Notes: a model not told the origin generated them from the letters alone. DNA of 64,000 nucleotides from Scopulibacillus darangshiensis (GCF_004341035.1 NZ_SLXK01000006.1:86913-150912); one strand, 5' to 3'; shown: positions 56,048-64,000, numbered from the stretch's first letter. Program-made: numbers and translations.

Positions 56048-56317
56048 TTAACCTACAAAATGATTCAGATTCGCGAAAATATCTTGAGTGAATGCCAACA
56101 TTTTTGACAACATCCATGGACCAAAGAGAATAAGGGCAAATAGGACTGCAGCAATTTTCGGAATGAAAGCAAGTGTTTGTTCCTGAATTTGAGTTGTTGC
56201 CTGAAAAATACTGACTACAAGGCCAACGATAAGGGCAATAGCGAGAAGCGGCCCCGAAACAATCAACGTTGTCATGACACCTTTTTCAGCGATAGATAAG
56301 ATCATTTCTGAATTCAT
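56048..56317 (-). CDS. fliQ: flagellar export gate protein FliQ
   Basis: An 89-residue protein with two transmembrane helices: SGPLLAIALIVGLVVSIFQ then ATTQIQEQTLAFIPKI (highly conserved FliQ signature) and AAVLFALILFGPWMLSKML. The ATG at 56315-56317 after GAAGG gives the usual length; a longer in-frame start at 56383 overlaps fliP and lacks support. Confidence 0.95.
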   Translation of the reverse strand: MNSEMILSIAEKGVMTTLIVSGPLLAIALIVGLVVSIFQATTQIQEQTLAFIPKIAAVLFALILFGPWMLSKMLAFTQDIFANLNHFVG

Positions 56318-56343
56318 TTCCTTCACCTTCTCTAACGATTGTA

Positions 56344-57021
56344 CTAATAGCTGATAAGCAAGGACTTCATAATGAGATACCAACCATCAACCATAATAAA
56401 TAATAAAATTTTGAACGGCAGCGATATCATCACCGGGGGCAGCATCATCATTCCCATTGCCATCAAAACACTTGCGACGACCATATCAATAACAAGGAAA
56501 GGCACAAAGATCATAAATCCCATCTGGAAGGCGGTCTTCAATTCACTGATTGCAAAAGCTGGAACCAGAGCAGTCATTGGGATATCCTGTATCTTTTTCG
56601 GCTTGTCAAAGTGTCCATATTTCAGGAAAAGCTCCAAATCCTTTTCTCTCGTCTCTTTAGCCATAAATGCCTTAAAAGGTGCCTCGGCTTTTTTTAGGGC
56701 TTGATGTTGATTGATTTTGCCGTCTAAATATGGTCGCAGAGCTTCACTGTTAACCTCAGAAAAAACCGGTCCCATTATAAAAAACGTTAGAAATATGGCT
56801 AAGCCAATCAACACTTGATTCGGCGGCATTTGTTGTGTTGAAAGTGACGTCCTGACAAAGGACAACACGATGATGATTCTTGTAAAAGATGTCATTAATA
56901 TTAAGATCGCTGGTGCAAGGGATAAGATGGTTAATAATAATAGGAGCTGCAGCGTTGTTGCCACATCATGCGGCTGCTGGGTTAAAACACTTGTATCAAT
57001 CCCTGGTACAATATCATTCAT
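56344..57021 (-). CDS. fliP: flagellar export gate protein FliP
   Basis: A 225-residue FliP with the conserved APAILILMTSFTRIIIVLSF and VRTSLSTQQMPPNQVLIGLA near residues 40-75, and DMVVASVLMAMGMMMLPPVMISLPFK near the C-terminus. ATG 57019-57021 is placed 8 nt after GGAAGG; a GTG three bases earlier is also possible. It overlaps the end of fliZ. SwrB, encoded in the same operon, acts on FliP in B. subtilis. Confidence 0.95.
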   Translation of the reverse strand: MNDIVPGIDTSVLTQQPHDVATTLQLLLLLTILSLAPAILILMTSFTRIIIVLSFVRTSLSTQQMPPNQVLIGLAIFLTFFIMGPVFSEVNSEALRPYLDGKINQHQALKKAEAPFKAFMAKETREKDLELFLKYGHFDKPKKIQDIPMTALVPAFAISELKTAFQMGFMIFVPFLVIDMVVASVLMAMGMMMLPPVMISLPFKILLFIMVDGWYLIMKSLLISY

Positions 57022-57673
57022 CACTAGAATCCTTCCGGGTCAGCGCCTCAATCTTTGTTTGACGGTCTTTCTTCGTTTCCGCCAAACGTTGCATTAATAA
57101 CATCCTAAAATCGCTCGGCTGGTTTTGATTGGCTTGTGTCATAAAGGCTTTACCTTTTGTCCAGCTAAGTATTTTTTTCATATTTATTTGGAGAGGATCA
57201 CCTGTCTCTTCTTGGTTCAGAAGATTCTCCACTAACTCAGGATCCTTAATTTCTTTTAACAGCTGAACATTATCACCGACCCCAATGACCAGAACTTCCT
57301 GACCAACTCTGACAAGCTGAACAGAGCGGTTTGCCCCTACTGAAACACCGCCGATATTCTTCATCGATCCATAATCCTGATACGCCTTCGTCCGTTTTGA
57401 TACGAGCCGGTATAAAAGATAGATGAGGGCTAAGACAATAAGCAGCGCGCCGATTAATTTTATAAAGGTTATAAATAGACTCGTTTGATCATCTGAAACA
57501 GACTCAGATTGAACGGCTTTTGTTCCTTTATATGCTTTTTCATGATCGCTTTGTTTCTTAAACATATCTTCCACTGTGTTTCTATCATTTGATGTTGCTG
57601 CAAGAGTGATAGATTGCAAACAAAAAAAGATTATTGTCAGCATGCCCCCTGCAGCGATCCATTTTCGCAACAC
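57014..57673 (-). CDS. fliZ: flagellar biosynthesis protein FliZ/FliO
   Basis: A 219-residue FliO-family protein. A signal-like hydrophobic N-terminus (MLTIIFFCLQSITLAA region) is followed by a polar segment, one membrane span near residues 70-90 (FIKLIGALLIVLALIYLLY) and the conserved cytoplasmic KNIGGVSVGANRSVQLVRVG and VLVIGVGDNVQLL. FliO assists FliP assembly. The GTG at 57671-57673, 8 nt after GGAGAAGG, is preferred; an earlier GTG at 57682 lies within the ribosome site. Confidence 0.88.
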   Translation of the reverse strand: MLRKWIAAGGMLTIIFFCLQSITLAATSNDRNTVEDMFKKQSDHEKAYKGTKAVQSESVSDDQTSLFITFIKLIGALLIVLALIYLLYRLVSKRTKAYQDYGSMKNIGGVSVGANRSVQLVRVGQEVLVIGVGDNVQLLKEIKDPELVENLLNQEETGDPLQINMKKILSWTKGKAFMTQANQNQPSDFRMLLMQRLAETKKDRQTKIEALTRKDSSDE

Positions 57674-57698
57674 ACCATGCACCTTCTCCGTACCGCTT

Positions 57699-58061
57699 TT
57701 ATCCTAAAGTTTTCTTAATCGCTTCAATGACGCGGTCTGCTTGAAACGGCTTAACTATGAAATCCTTTGCACCAGCCTGGATCGCATCGATGACCATGGC
57801 CTGCTGACCCATCGCCGAACACATAATGACTTTCGCTTGCGGATCAATTCCCCTAATTTTCTTCAAACTATTGATCCCATCCATTTCTGGCATTGTAATA
57901 TCTAAAGTAACTAAATCGGGCCGCAATTCCTCATACTTACTAATAGCTTCCAGACCATCACCGGCCTCGCCAACAATATCAAACCCATTTTTCGTCAAGA
58001 TATCCTTGATCATCATTCTCATAAAGGCCGCATCATCAACCACTAAAATTCTTTGTCCCAT
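57699..58061 (-). CDS. cheY: chemotaxis response regulator CheY
   Basis: A 120-residue single receiver domain. The acidic pocket Asp9-Asp10 lies in ILVVDDAAFMR, the phospho-acceptor is Asp54 in VTLDITMPEMDG, and Lys near 104 in DFIVKPF completes the site. In Bacillus CheY-P binds FliM to promote counter-clockwise rotation and is dephosphorylated by FliY and CheC. With cheC deleted here, FliY is the phosphatase left in this operon. ATG 58059-58061; located between fliY and fliZ as usual. Confidence 0.96.
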   Translation of the reverse strand: MGQRILVVDDAAFMRMMIKDILTKNGFDIVGEAGDGLEAISKYEELRPDLVTLDITMPEMDGINSLKKIRGIDPQAKVIMCSAMGQQAMVIDAIQAGAKDFIVKPFQADRVIEAIKKTLG

Positions 58062-58085
58062 ATTATTCTCCCCCCTTATTGTCCA

Positions 58086-59243
58086 TCATAGTTTGCACAG
58101 TCTATCATGCTGATTTAGAATTTCCGTAATTCTCACACCAAAGTTTTCATCAATCACAACAACTTCCCCCTTGGCAACATTCTTTTGATTAATTAGAATA
58201 TCAACAGGTTCACCGGCAAGCTTATCCAATTCAATAATAGCCCCTGGGCTTAATTCAAGAACCTCTTTCACTGTCTTTTTCGTACTTCCCAGTTCAACAT
58301 TGACCTGTAATGGGATGTCCATCAAGAGCTCAATATTTTGTGACTTTCCCTGTAACACAGGCTGATCATTAAAATCTGAGAATTCAACAGCCTGTACATT
58401 GCTGTGTGAAGCCTTTGAATGCTTTGCTGTTTCGTCAGGCACCGCTTGTTTTTTTTCAAGCTTCCCTCTGTCCGGACCCTTTTCCTTCATATCTTGAGCC
58501 TGCTGTGTAAAGCTGCCGGATGGCGTTTCAAATGTTACCGGAGATACCTTATCACTTTTATTCAGCAGTAAATCAACCAGTGTTTTCGCAAAGTGGATCG
58601 GAATGATTTGCATGATGCTAGAATCAACCAGATTACCAATTTTTAATCGGAAGGACACTTTGAACATCATTTCATCAGCAGGCAGGTTTTCTGTGCCGAC
58701 ATCCTCTTTAACATCCATTAACTCAATAGCTGGAGGTGAAATATCGATCTTTCTATCAAATATGGTGGACATGGAAGTCGCCGATGATCCCATCATTTGA
58801 TTCATTGCTTCCTGTACAGCGCTAAGTTCCATTTCACCAATCACATTCGATGGATTCAAACCATCTCCGCCCATCATAAGATGAGCTATAACACTTGCAT
58901 CGCTCGTTTTAACAATCAGAACATTAGACCCTTGGAAGCCTTCTGTATATTCAACAAGAATGGAAACATAAGGTACAGTGAATTCCTGTTCCAAATGACT
59001 TTTGCTAACAAGATCTACTGTCGGTGTTGTAATTTCTACCTTTTGGTTTAAAATGGTCGAAAGTGCTGTCGCTGCACTGCCGAACGAAATGTTGCCAATT
59101 TCCCCAAGAACATCTTTTTCAATCTCAGTGAAGTGATCAATCATATTTTCACCGATGTCCTCCGGCTGACCACGCCCACTTTCATTATCGTTTCCCAATA
59201 GCGCATCAATCTCTTCCTGTGAAAGCATGCCGCCATTATTCAT
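58086..59243 (-). CDS. fliY: flagellar switch protein and CheY-P phosphatase FliY
   Basis: A 385-residue FliY. The N-terminal MLSQEEIDALLG is the CheY-P-binding peptide shared with FliM. Two CheC-type phosphatase motifs follow, with Glu and Asn in KDVLGEIGNISFG near residue 48 and SAVQEAMNQMMGSS near 150. A variable acidic/Lys linker and a C-terminal FliN/SpoA domain (LLMDIPLQVNVELGSTKKTV) end the protein. ATG 59241-59243 with GGAAGGAG is preferred over 59264. Its start overlaps the fliM end. Confidence 0.95.
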   Translation of the reverse strand: MNNGGMLSQEEIDALLGNDNESGRGQPEDIGENMIDHFTEIEKDVLGEIGNISFGSAATALSTILNQKVEITTPTVDLVSKSHLEQEFTVPYVSILVEYTEGFQGSNVLIVKTSDASVIAHLMMGGDGLNPSNVIGEMELSAVQEAMNQMMGSSATSMSTIFDRKIDISPPAIELMDVKEDVGTENLPADEMMFKVSFRLKIGNLVDSSIMQIIPIHFAKTLVDLLLNKSDKVSPVTFETPSGSFTQQAQDMKEKGPDRGKLEKKQAVPDETAKHSKASHSNVQAVEFSDFNDQPVLQGKSQNIELLMDIPLQVNVELGSTKKTVKEVLELSPGAIIELDKLAGEPVDILINQKNVAKGEVVVIDENFGVRITEILNQHDRLCKL

Positions 59244-60231
59244 TATTGTCATCTCCTTCCACAAGTACTTCCATGATCTGCAGTGCTAATCGCCCGCCCC
59301 GTTTTCCCGGCTGGGCAAGAAACTTAGGTTGTTCCCCTATCTTAATAACGACCGGTTCACTAACCTTTTGGTGAAGTTTAACGACATCATCCGCCTCCAA
59401 ATTAAGAAACTCATTGACCGTTAATTGTGACGAGCCAAGCTCAGCTTTCACAGCAAGACCCGCTTGATTAACCCTTTTTTGCAGTGATCTAAAATCTTCG
59501 GGTGATCGATCATGCTTTTTTTCACTCATCCAATAATGCATTGACAGCTTCTGTATGACAGGCTCAAGGGCCACATGAGGAAGGCAGATATTGATCATAC
59601 CGCTTGATTCGCCGATTGTCGTTAATAGAGAGATGACAATAACCGTTTCGTTAGGTGATACCATTTGCAGGAACTGTGGATTGGTTTCGAATTCCAGCAT
59701 TGACGGATTCACATCAACGACAGAAGACCACGCCCCTTTAAAAGTATCCAACGCACCCTCAAAAAGCTGGCTCATTAATGTTGTTTCAATTTCCGTCAAG
59801 TTATCAATTTTATTGACTCCTAGCCCCTTCCCGCCTAACTGACGGTCCAGCATCGCATAGGCTATATTCGGATTCACCTCTATAATGATACTGCCCTCTA
59901 AAGGGGGCGCTAAAAAGATATTTAAAATGGTCATGCTTGGTATCGAGCGGACAAATTCTTCATAGGGCAGCTGATCAACAGATGCCACCGAAATTTGCAC
60001 ATAGGTCCGCAGCTGAGCTGAAAAATATGAAGTGAGCAGCCTGGCGAAATTTTCATTAATTCTCGTCAAACTTCTAACCTGATCTTTTGAGAACCTAAGA
60101 GCCCTTTTAAAATCGTAAGCCTTTTCTTTCTTTTCTATTTCTTCCTTCTTTAATTCCTCTGCATCCATTTCTCCGGTTGAAATCGCCGACAGCAGCACAT
60201 CGATTTCTGTTTGCGACAGGACGTCAGACAC
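59236..60231 (-). CDS. fliM: flagellar motor switch protein FliM
   Basis: A 331-residue C-ring protein. The N-terminal CheY-binding peptide LSQTEIDVLLSAI is followed by the FliM middle domain with PYEEFVRSIPSMTILNIF and GGKGLGVNKIDNLTEIE, and a C-terminal SpoA domain (LTVNEFLNLEADDVVKLHQK). ATG 60229-60231 after GAGGTG. It lies between fliL and fliY. Confidence 0.96.
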   Translation of the reverse strand: MSDVLSQTEIDVLLSAISTGEMDAEELKKEEIEKKEKAYDFKRALRFSKDQVRSLTRINENFARLLTSYFSAQLRTYVQISVASVDQLPYEEFVRSIPSMTILNIFLAPPLEGSIIIEVNPNIAYAMLDRQLGGKGLGVNKIDNLTEIETTLMSQLFEGALDTFKGAWSSVVDVNPSMLEFETNPQFLQMVSPNETVIVISLLTTIGESSGMINICLPHVALEPVIQKLSMHYWMSEKKHDRSPEDFRSLQKRVNQAGLAVKAELGSSQLTVNEFLNLEADDVVKLHQKVSEPVVIKIGEQPKFLAQPGKRGGRLALQIMEVLVEGDDNNE

Positions 60232-60262
60232 ATTGCTACACCTCTTTTTTCGAAAGCTTGCT

Positions 60263-60703
60263 CTATTGAATGATTTTTTCCGTTGTATAAACGTGTGTCA
60301 CTTGACCTCTTTCTAGAAAAGCATTTAATTTTTCCTTTAACATAGCTTCAAGATTGGCTAGCCCTTTGGGTCCTAGCAATACTTTTGGGGTGAGCCCCGA
60401 GAGAGTGTATATAATGGCGTTTTTTACTTGAAACTCTCTTTTCCCAAGCTCTTCCTTTGCTTCTTTATTCGAGACCTGAATTTTAAACGTCACCTTAATG
60501 TAATCGTCATCCCTGAGATTTGTCGTTATTTCTTCCGTATCCACCGTCAAATTTTCCACAATATCATCAATTGTTACTTCATCATTTGCAGCGCTTGTAT
60601 GATTGCCCTTAATATAATTCATAACTAGGAAAGAGGAGATGCCTAGAAAAATAACGACAGCCATGATGATAAATACTATATTTAAGCCTTTACTTTTAAA
60701 CAT
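60263..60703 (-). CDS. fliL: flagellar basal body-associated protein FliL
   Basis: A 146-residue bitopic protein with one N-terminal membrane span (GLNIVFIIMAVVIFLGISSF) and an extracytoplasmic stomatin-like domain (TTNLRDDDYIKVTFKIQV) ending in LEAMLKEKLNAFLERGQVT. It supports stator function. Its ATG lies inside the end of flbD (22-nt overlap), a usual arrangement. Confidence 0.93.
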   Translation of the reverse strand: MFKSKGLNIVFIIMAVVIFLGISSFLVMNYIKGNHTSAANDEVTIDDIVENLTVDTEEITTNLRDDDYIKVTFKIQVSNKEAKEELGKREFQVKNAIIYTLSGLTPKVLLGPKGLANLEAMLKEKLNAFLERGQVTHVYTTEKIIQ

Positions 60704-60918
60704 GCCTCACCACTCTCCTTAGCACAAACTGCAGAAATCAATGGCAGCTGTTTCATAAAACCGACCGCCTTTTCCGTAACTTGCTCTACAGTTTCATTAA
60801 CAACGATTTTCTTTCCATTCGTTAAAGTGATTGTTGTGTCAGGCAGTGCCTCAATCTGTTCAATCAGAAAGAGATTAAGTGTAAATGAATGTCCATTTAA
60901 TCGTGTTAAATTTATCAT
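60682..60918 (-). CDS. flbD: flagellar FlbD family protein
   Basis: A 78-residue FlbD/YlzI protein. It begins MINLTRLNGHSFTLNLFLIEQIE and contains LPDTTITLTNGKKIVVNET, the family core. Its role is not well defined; it may act as a small adaptor in hook/basal body synthesis. ATG 60916-60918. It sits between flgG and fliL, and overlaps fliL. Confidence 0.9.
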   Translation of the reverse strand: MINLTRLNGHSFTLNLFLIEQIEALPDTTITLTNGKKIVVNETVEQVTEKAVGFMKQLPLISAVCAKESGEACLKVKA

Positions 60919-60959
60919 TGATGTGTGATGGGGCCCCCATCACTCACCTCCCCCTGCTC

Positions 60960-61766
60960 CTAACGCTTTAGGTTGACAAGCTCCTGTAAAATCTGATCCG
61001 AGGTGGTAATCACACGGGCATTAGCTTGAAAACCGCGCTGGGCTTCAATCATGCTTGTAAATTCTTCGGAGAGATCAACGTTGGACATTTCTAAAGCACC
61101 GGCAACAATTTCCCCGCCGCCTTCTCCAGGCATCGATGGAATTGGGGCACCAGAATTGGCTGTATTAATGTATAAAGAACTTCCAGCCTTCTGCAATCCG
61201 CCCGTATTATCAAAAGTAACCTGCTTTAGTTGTCCAAGTGACTTGATGGTGCCATCCGAAAGGGTCCCAGTGATTTCACCTGAAGCACCGATCGAGAAGG
61301 TTTTCAGCGTTAGACCATTACCTTGCTTTTTATTTATCTGGATGGCATCACCATTGGTGTTAAGTACCTTTAAACCATTAGCATTAACTAGGCTGCCATC
61401 CTTATCTAGATAAAAATTCCCGGCACGGGTGTAATATTTTGTTTTTCCGTCGGAAACAACAAAATACCCGTCACCCGAAATCGCCAAATCTAACTGCCGG
61501 CCTGTCGTTTGAATGCTTCCCTGTGTGTCGACATTATCAATGGAAGCGAGCGTGGATCCAAGCCCCACCTGCTGCTGGTTAATACCGCCTCTTCCGCCTT
61601 GCGGGCCGGTTGCTCCGGTAATTTCTTGGCTGACCATATCCTTGAAGGTTACTCTCCCTTTTTTGAAACCGTATGTATTTACGTTAGCAATGTTGTTTCC
61701 TATCACATCAAGTTTTGTTTGGAAATTTTTCATACCGCTTATAGCGGAGTACATTGAACGAAGCAT
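60960..61766 (-). CDS. flgG: flagellar hook-basal body rod/hook protein FlgG (formerly FlgE in Bacillus)
   Basis: A 268-residue axial protein. The N-terminal SMYSAISGMKNFQTKLDVIGNNIANVNTYGFK stretch (shown only in part here: GNNIANVNTYGFKK) is the flagellar-rod signature, DLAISGDGYFVV is present, and the C-terminal coiled coil MIEAQRGFQANARVITTSDQ completes D0. Length suits the short FlgG-type protein following flgD in Bacillus. The ATG at 61764-61766 after GGGGGAAGG is preferred to a start at 61814 that overlaps flgD. Confidence 0.93.
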   Translation of the reverse strand: MLRSMYSAISGMKNFQTKLDVIGNNIANVNTYGFKKGRVTFKDMVSQEITGATGPQGGRGGINQQQVGLGSTLASIDNVDTQGSIQTTGRQLDLAISGDGYFVVSDGKTKYYTRAGNFYLDKDGSLVNANGLKVLNTNGDAIQINKKQGNGLTLKTFSIGASGEITGTLSDGTIKSLGQLKQVTFDNTGGLQKAGSSLYINTANSGAPIPSMPGEGGGEIVAGALEMSNVDLSEEFTSMIEAQRGFQANARVITTSDQILQELVNLKR

Positions 61767-61807
61767 CTTTTCCTTCCCCCTCATTTGATTCGGGCTGTAT
61801 CTGCCAA

Positions 61808-62260
61808 TCAACACCTAGGCTTTGCCTTGCAAACACTGACAAGCTGACTTGGATCGATAGTATCACCCGTTTCTGTGACGTATTTAACTGCACTATCCTT
61901 TAAAGTGACAGCCATAACAATACCTGTCTTTTCTTCTATAGAAGGTTCACCATTCTCATTTGTTACTGCGGTTTGCCATGTTACTTCTTTACCGATCATC
62001 TCAGCTTGTGATGACAGTACATTTGTAGATTGTGTCTTAACAAAGCGCTCTAGCATATCACTCATGTTCTTCGTTTGCTCAAGTGTTGTAAAAGAGGCCA
62101 TTTGGGAGATGAATGCCTTATCCTTCATAGGTTCCATAGGGTCTTGATATTTTAGTTGAGTGATTAAGAGCTTCAAAAAGTCGTCTTTCCCTAAAACATC
62201 ATTTGGTCCCCTATCCTTCTCGGGCTTATTGGCTAAATACAATGAATCATCTATCTTCAC
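61808..62260 (-). CDS. flgD: flagellar hook capping protein FlgD
   Basis: A 150-residue hook scaffolding protein. The N-terminal KDDFLKLLITQLKYQDPMEPM and KAFISQMASFTTLEQTKNM are the conserved FlgD core needed for export and capping; the short C-terminal domain is a beta barrel remnant as in Bacillus. The GTG at 62258-62260 is selected because AGGAGG is 8 nt upstream; an earlier GTG at 62269 lies within the ribosome site. The start overlaps the fliK end by 14 nt. Confidence 0.92.
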   Translation of the reverse strand: MKIDDSLYLANKPEKDRGPNDVLGKDDFLKLLITQLKYQDPMEPMKDKAFISQMASFTTLEQTKNMSDMLERFVKTQSTNVLSSQAEMIGKEVTWQTAVTNENGEPSIEEKTGIVMAVTLKDSAVKYVTETGDTIDPSQLVSVCKAKPRC

Positions 62261-63347
62261 GTTCTTCACCTCCTATGGCAAGCCAGTCCAAAAATGACCT
62301 TCCTTCTATCTTTTGCTCATTATTTCTTTCATCACATTCATGCTGCCGGCCGCTATCCCCCCCTCGCTCCCGATGGCCTTGAGTATATTGCTGGAAGGAA
62401 CTATCCTGATTGTCCAACCTAAGTGGCTGTGAAATTTCCAACTTATGGACTGGTATTTGCTGATTGGCAAGACCTTGCCTAAGATGATGAAGTTGTGACT
62501 GGATGAGATCTTTGGCAGCCTGTGTTGCAGCGGTTATTTTCGCTGTTAATCCGGCTTGATCCTGAATGATCAGGATTTTTAGTTCACCAAGGTGATCCGG
62601 CGAAAGTCGAATCGACATCTGCTGAAGACCACCCCTTGTTATTGTGATATTTGACTGAGCCAGCCATTTTTCAATGTGCTGTATGATCTGATCACTAACC
62701 TTTTGTATCGTCTGACCGCTTTTATGAACAAACCATTGTTGGATCTTGTTCATATGTCCGGTTTGGAAAGTCCCATCCGTTTGTTTTATATGTGACGAAG
62801 ATTTAGATTCATTGGCAACATCACTTGTATTTGTTTTCATCAAATCTTCTACTGTCTGTATTACCGACTTGGTAGGTGCTTGTTCGCTGACATTTGGTTT
62901 TGTCTGGTCGGTATGATGACTGCCAGATGGCAGCTGCGCGTTTCTTTTCTCCAATCGTTCAGTAAAAAGCCCTCCTAAATGATTTAAAATACGGCTTAAT
63001 TTCACCGCGATCGCTTCAACTGACCCAGTGGAGGAATGCTCAGTTTGCCCAGAAAATTGAAAAAGCAACGCGTTTAAGTTGGCAAGGATTTGATAGATTT
63101 GATAGCCATTGCCATCCTTATCTGTGTGGCTCTCTAGTTGCAAATCTTCCAGAACTTTTTTGATTTGATCAATCGTGTTCTCCAGATTCTCAAAAGGCTT
63201 TTCATTGACTTGTTTCTTATTGACATTGGGCTGCTTTTCCTTAACATGTTCTAAAGCCTGATTAAAAGTTTGTGATACCTTTACTTTCCCTGGTACAACT
63301 TGTTTGTTTTCTCTGCGCGGCTTGAGGGCAGTGAGTGTCACCTGCAT
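62247..63347 (-). CDS. fliK: flagellar hook-length control protein FliK
   Basis: A 366-residue protein, shorter than the B. subtilis FliK. The first two thirds are low-complexity, Gln/Thr/Asn/Lys-rich and poorly conserved. The C-terminal domain shows the FliK core: MSIRLSPDHLGELKILIIQ near residues 245-263 and LIQSQLHHLRQGLANQQIPVHKLEI near 285. The C-terminal tail is basic. It measures hook length and triggers FlhB switching. ATG 63345-63347 with AGGAGGTG at a long spacing. Between ylxF and flgD. Confidence 0.9.
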   Translation of the reverse strand: MQVTLTALKPRRENKQVVPGKVKVSQTFNQALEHVKEKQPNVNKKQVNEKPFENLENTIDQIKKVLEDLQLESHTDKDGNGYQIYQILANLNALLFQFSGQTEHSSTGSVEAIAVKLSRILNHLGGLFTERLEKRNAQLPSGSHHTDQTKPNVSEQAPTKSVIQTVEDLMKTNTSDVANESKSSSHIKQTDGTFQTGHMNKIQQWFVHKSGQTIQKVSDQIIQHIEKWLAQSNITITRGGLQQMSIRLSPDHLGELKILIIQDQAGLTAKITAATQAAKDLIQSQLHHLRQGLANQQIPVHKLEISQPLRLDNQDSSFQQYTQGHRERGGDSGRQHECDERNNEQKIEGRSFLDWLAIGGEEREDR

Positions 63348-63369
63348 CGGATGTTTTCACCTCCTGTCA

Positions 63370-63870
63370 TTACCCTTGATTTGCACTTTGGTTTGTCTCG
63401 GGCTTTGGATTCAGTAATGGTGTGATGGCGGCTGCCTTATCCGCAGGAATATTCTCTAAAATATGTGCCTTGGTTTTGTTGTCCAGCATATCCAAATACT
63501 TTGCAGCAACCTTTGAGTCCATTTGTGAAAAAATGGCCCCTGCTTTTTCCGGATCCATATTTTTATAGGTTTGAGCGTACATTGATGCCCGCCTGGCATC
63601 TTCCTTGGACTGATTGTTCTTTTTCTGCATTTTTACTTGGGATTCTATCTGTTTAAGATCATCTTTCAAACCCTTTATTTTGCTGATTTTCGTATCGAGT
63701 TCTTTTTTCATTTGATTAATCGTCTGAGATTGACTGGCAAGCTTCCGTTTTAATGCGTCAGCAGATGCCCCGGAAGCCTCCCGTTTGGATAACTTATTTT
63801 GTACCATAGGAAAACTTTTACTAATACTATTAATTTTCTCTTTAACGTCCATTCCCAATAGTTGCATCAT
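63370..63870 (-). CDS. ylxF: MotE/MgtE-N family flagellar operon protein YlxF, N-terminus disrupted
   Basis: The frame encodes 166 residues with a coiled-coil middle (KKELDTKISKIKGLKDDLKQ) and a C-terminal MgtE-N-like domain (YKNMDPEKAGAIFSQMDSKV and LPxxKAAAI-like end), matching YlxF between fliJ and fliK. The true start seems to be ATG 63918-63920, which has GAGGA upstream and reads MNNLG, but it is out of frame with the rest. The correct frame upstream of MMQLLG reads RIPILFLATITVLMMQLLG, a membrane segment that homologues possess at this place. One missing base near 63906-63909 would join them. As written only an unanchored protein from ATG 63868-63870 could be made, and no good ribosome site supports it. 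Confidence 0.75.
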   Translation of the reverse strand: MMQLLGMDVKEKINSISKSFPMVQNKLSKREASGASADALKRKLASQSQTINQMKKELDTKISKIKGLKDDLKQIESQVKMQKKNNQSKEDARRASMYAQTYKNMDPEKAGAIFSQMDSKVAAKYLDMLDNKTKAHILENIPADKAAAITPLLNPKPETNQSANQG

Positions 63871-63947
63871 AAGGACTGTAATCGTTGCCAGAAAAAGAAT
63901 AGGAATCCTAGATTATTCATAGAAAATCCTCAATAAGACAGAAATGC

Positions 63948-64000
63948 TTACCCATCAAGCGATTTCGTCATACTATTACGCATCAAATAAATGAAAAAAG
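63948..64000 (-). CDS. 3' end of an upstream gene, possibly fliJ
   Basis: A frame open from the window edge ends with TAA at 63948-63950, 27 bp before the ylxF ATG, encoding FFIYLMRNSMTKSLDG. In Bacillales fliJ lies immediately upstream of ylxF, so by position this may be the FliJ C-terminus, but the residues give no clear match. Confidence 0.3.
   Translation of the reverse strand, partial: FFIYLMRNSMTKSLDG

Noticed and set aside
62400..63347. Short, Gln/Thr-rich FliK as a further damaged flagellar gene
   Set aside because: FliK N-terminal regions vary greatly in length and composition, and the conserved C-terminal core is intact.

Overview
The window looks like a chromosomal segment of an endospore-forming, flagellated member of the Bacillales (low-GC Firmicutes). 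The gene order closely follows the Bacillus subtilis pgsA-ymf-spoIIIE-dap-pnp-nusA-polC-dxr-rpsB-sigD-fla/che arc. spoIIIE, the two dipicolinate synthase genes spoVFA/spoVFB and tepA point to sporulation, and sigD with many flagellar genes points to motility. Divergence in the variable proteins suggests a genus outside core Bacillus, but I cannot name it. Every gene I support lies on the minus strand. No rRNA, tRNA, CRISPR array, intact insertion sequence or prophage was seen.

Layout from low to high coordinates, which runs against transcription. Positions 1-5,900: pgsA (partial), rodZ-like ymfM, ymfK, ymfJ, ymfI and a pair of M16 peptidase-family genes. 6,000-10,750: a complete nucleoside ABC transporter (two permeases, duplicated ATPase, BMP lipoprotein). 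10,900-16,700: spoIIIE, ylzJ, tepA and rnjB (RNase J2). 16,870-21,700: dapA-dapG-asd (lysine/DAP branch) and the spoVF operon, preceded by a good SigK-type promoter. 21,880-27,010: mlpA, ylxY, pnp, rpsO. 27,180-34,310: the rimP-nusA-ylxR-ylxQ-infB-ylxP-rbfA-truB-ribC translation/transcription operon. 34,450-47,680: polC, proS, rasP, dxr, cdsA, uppS, frr, pyrH, tsf, rpsB. 47,830-64,000: the distal part of the fla/che operon, from swrB and sigD back to fliK, ylxF and the edge of the preceding gene.

The most notable result is in the fla/che operon. Compared with the usual order flhA-flhF-flhG-cheB-cheA-cheW-cheC-cheD, flhF, flhG, cheB and cheC are missing, and short scars remain. There is a 15-residue FlhF-like N-terminus overlapping the flhA stop, and a 28-residue CheC-like C-terminus whose stop still overlaps the cheD start. 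flhA is split by a run of eight G; removing one G restores a 677-residue protein. ylxF has lost its start by an apparent one-base deletion. These marks suggest either recent decay of motility and chemotaxis, with a possible phase-variable switch in flhA, or sequence/assembly errors concentrated in one operon.

Other points of interest are a terminator inside the rimP-nusA leader, a structured rpsO leader, a 72-nt hairpin followed by a 44-bp tandem repeat downstream of pnp, and family proteins lacking canonical catalytic residues (YmfF, RNase J2, YlxY). The rest is conserved housekeeping content.
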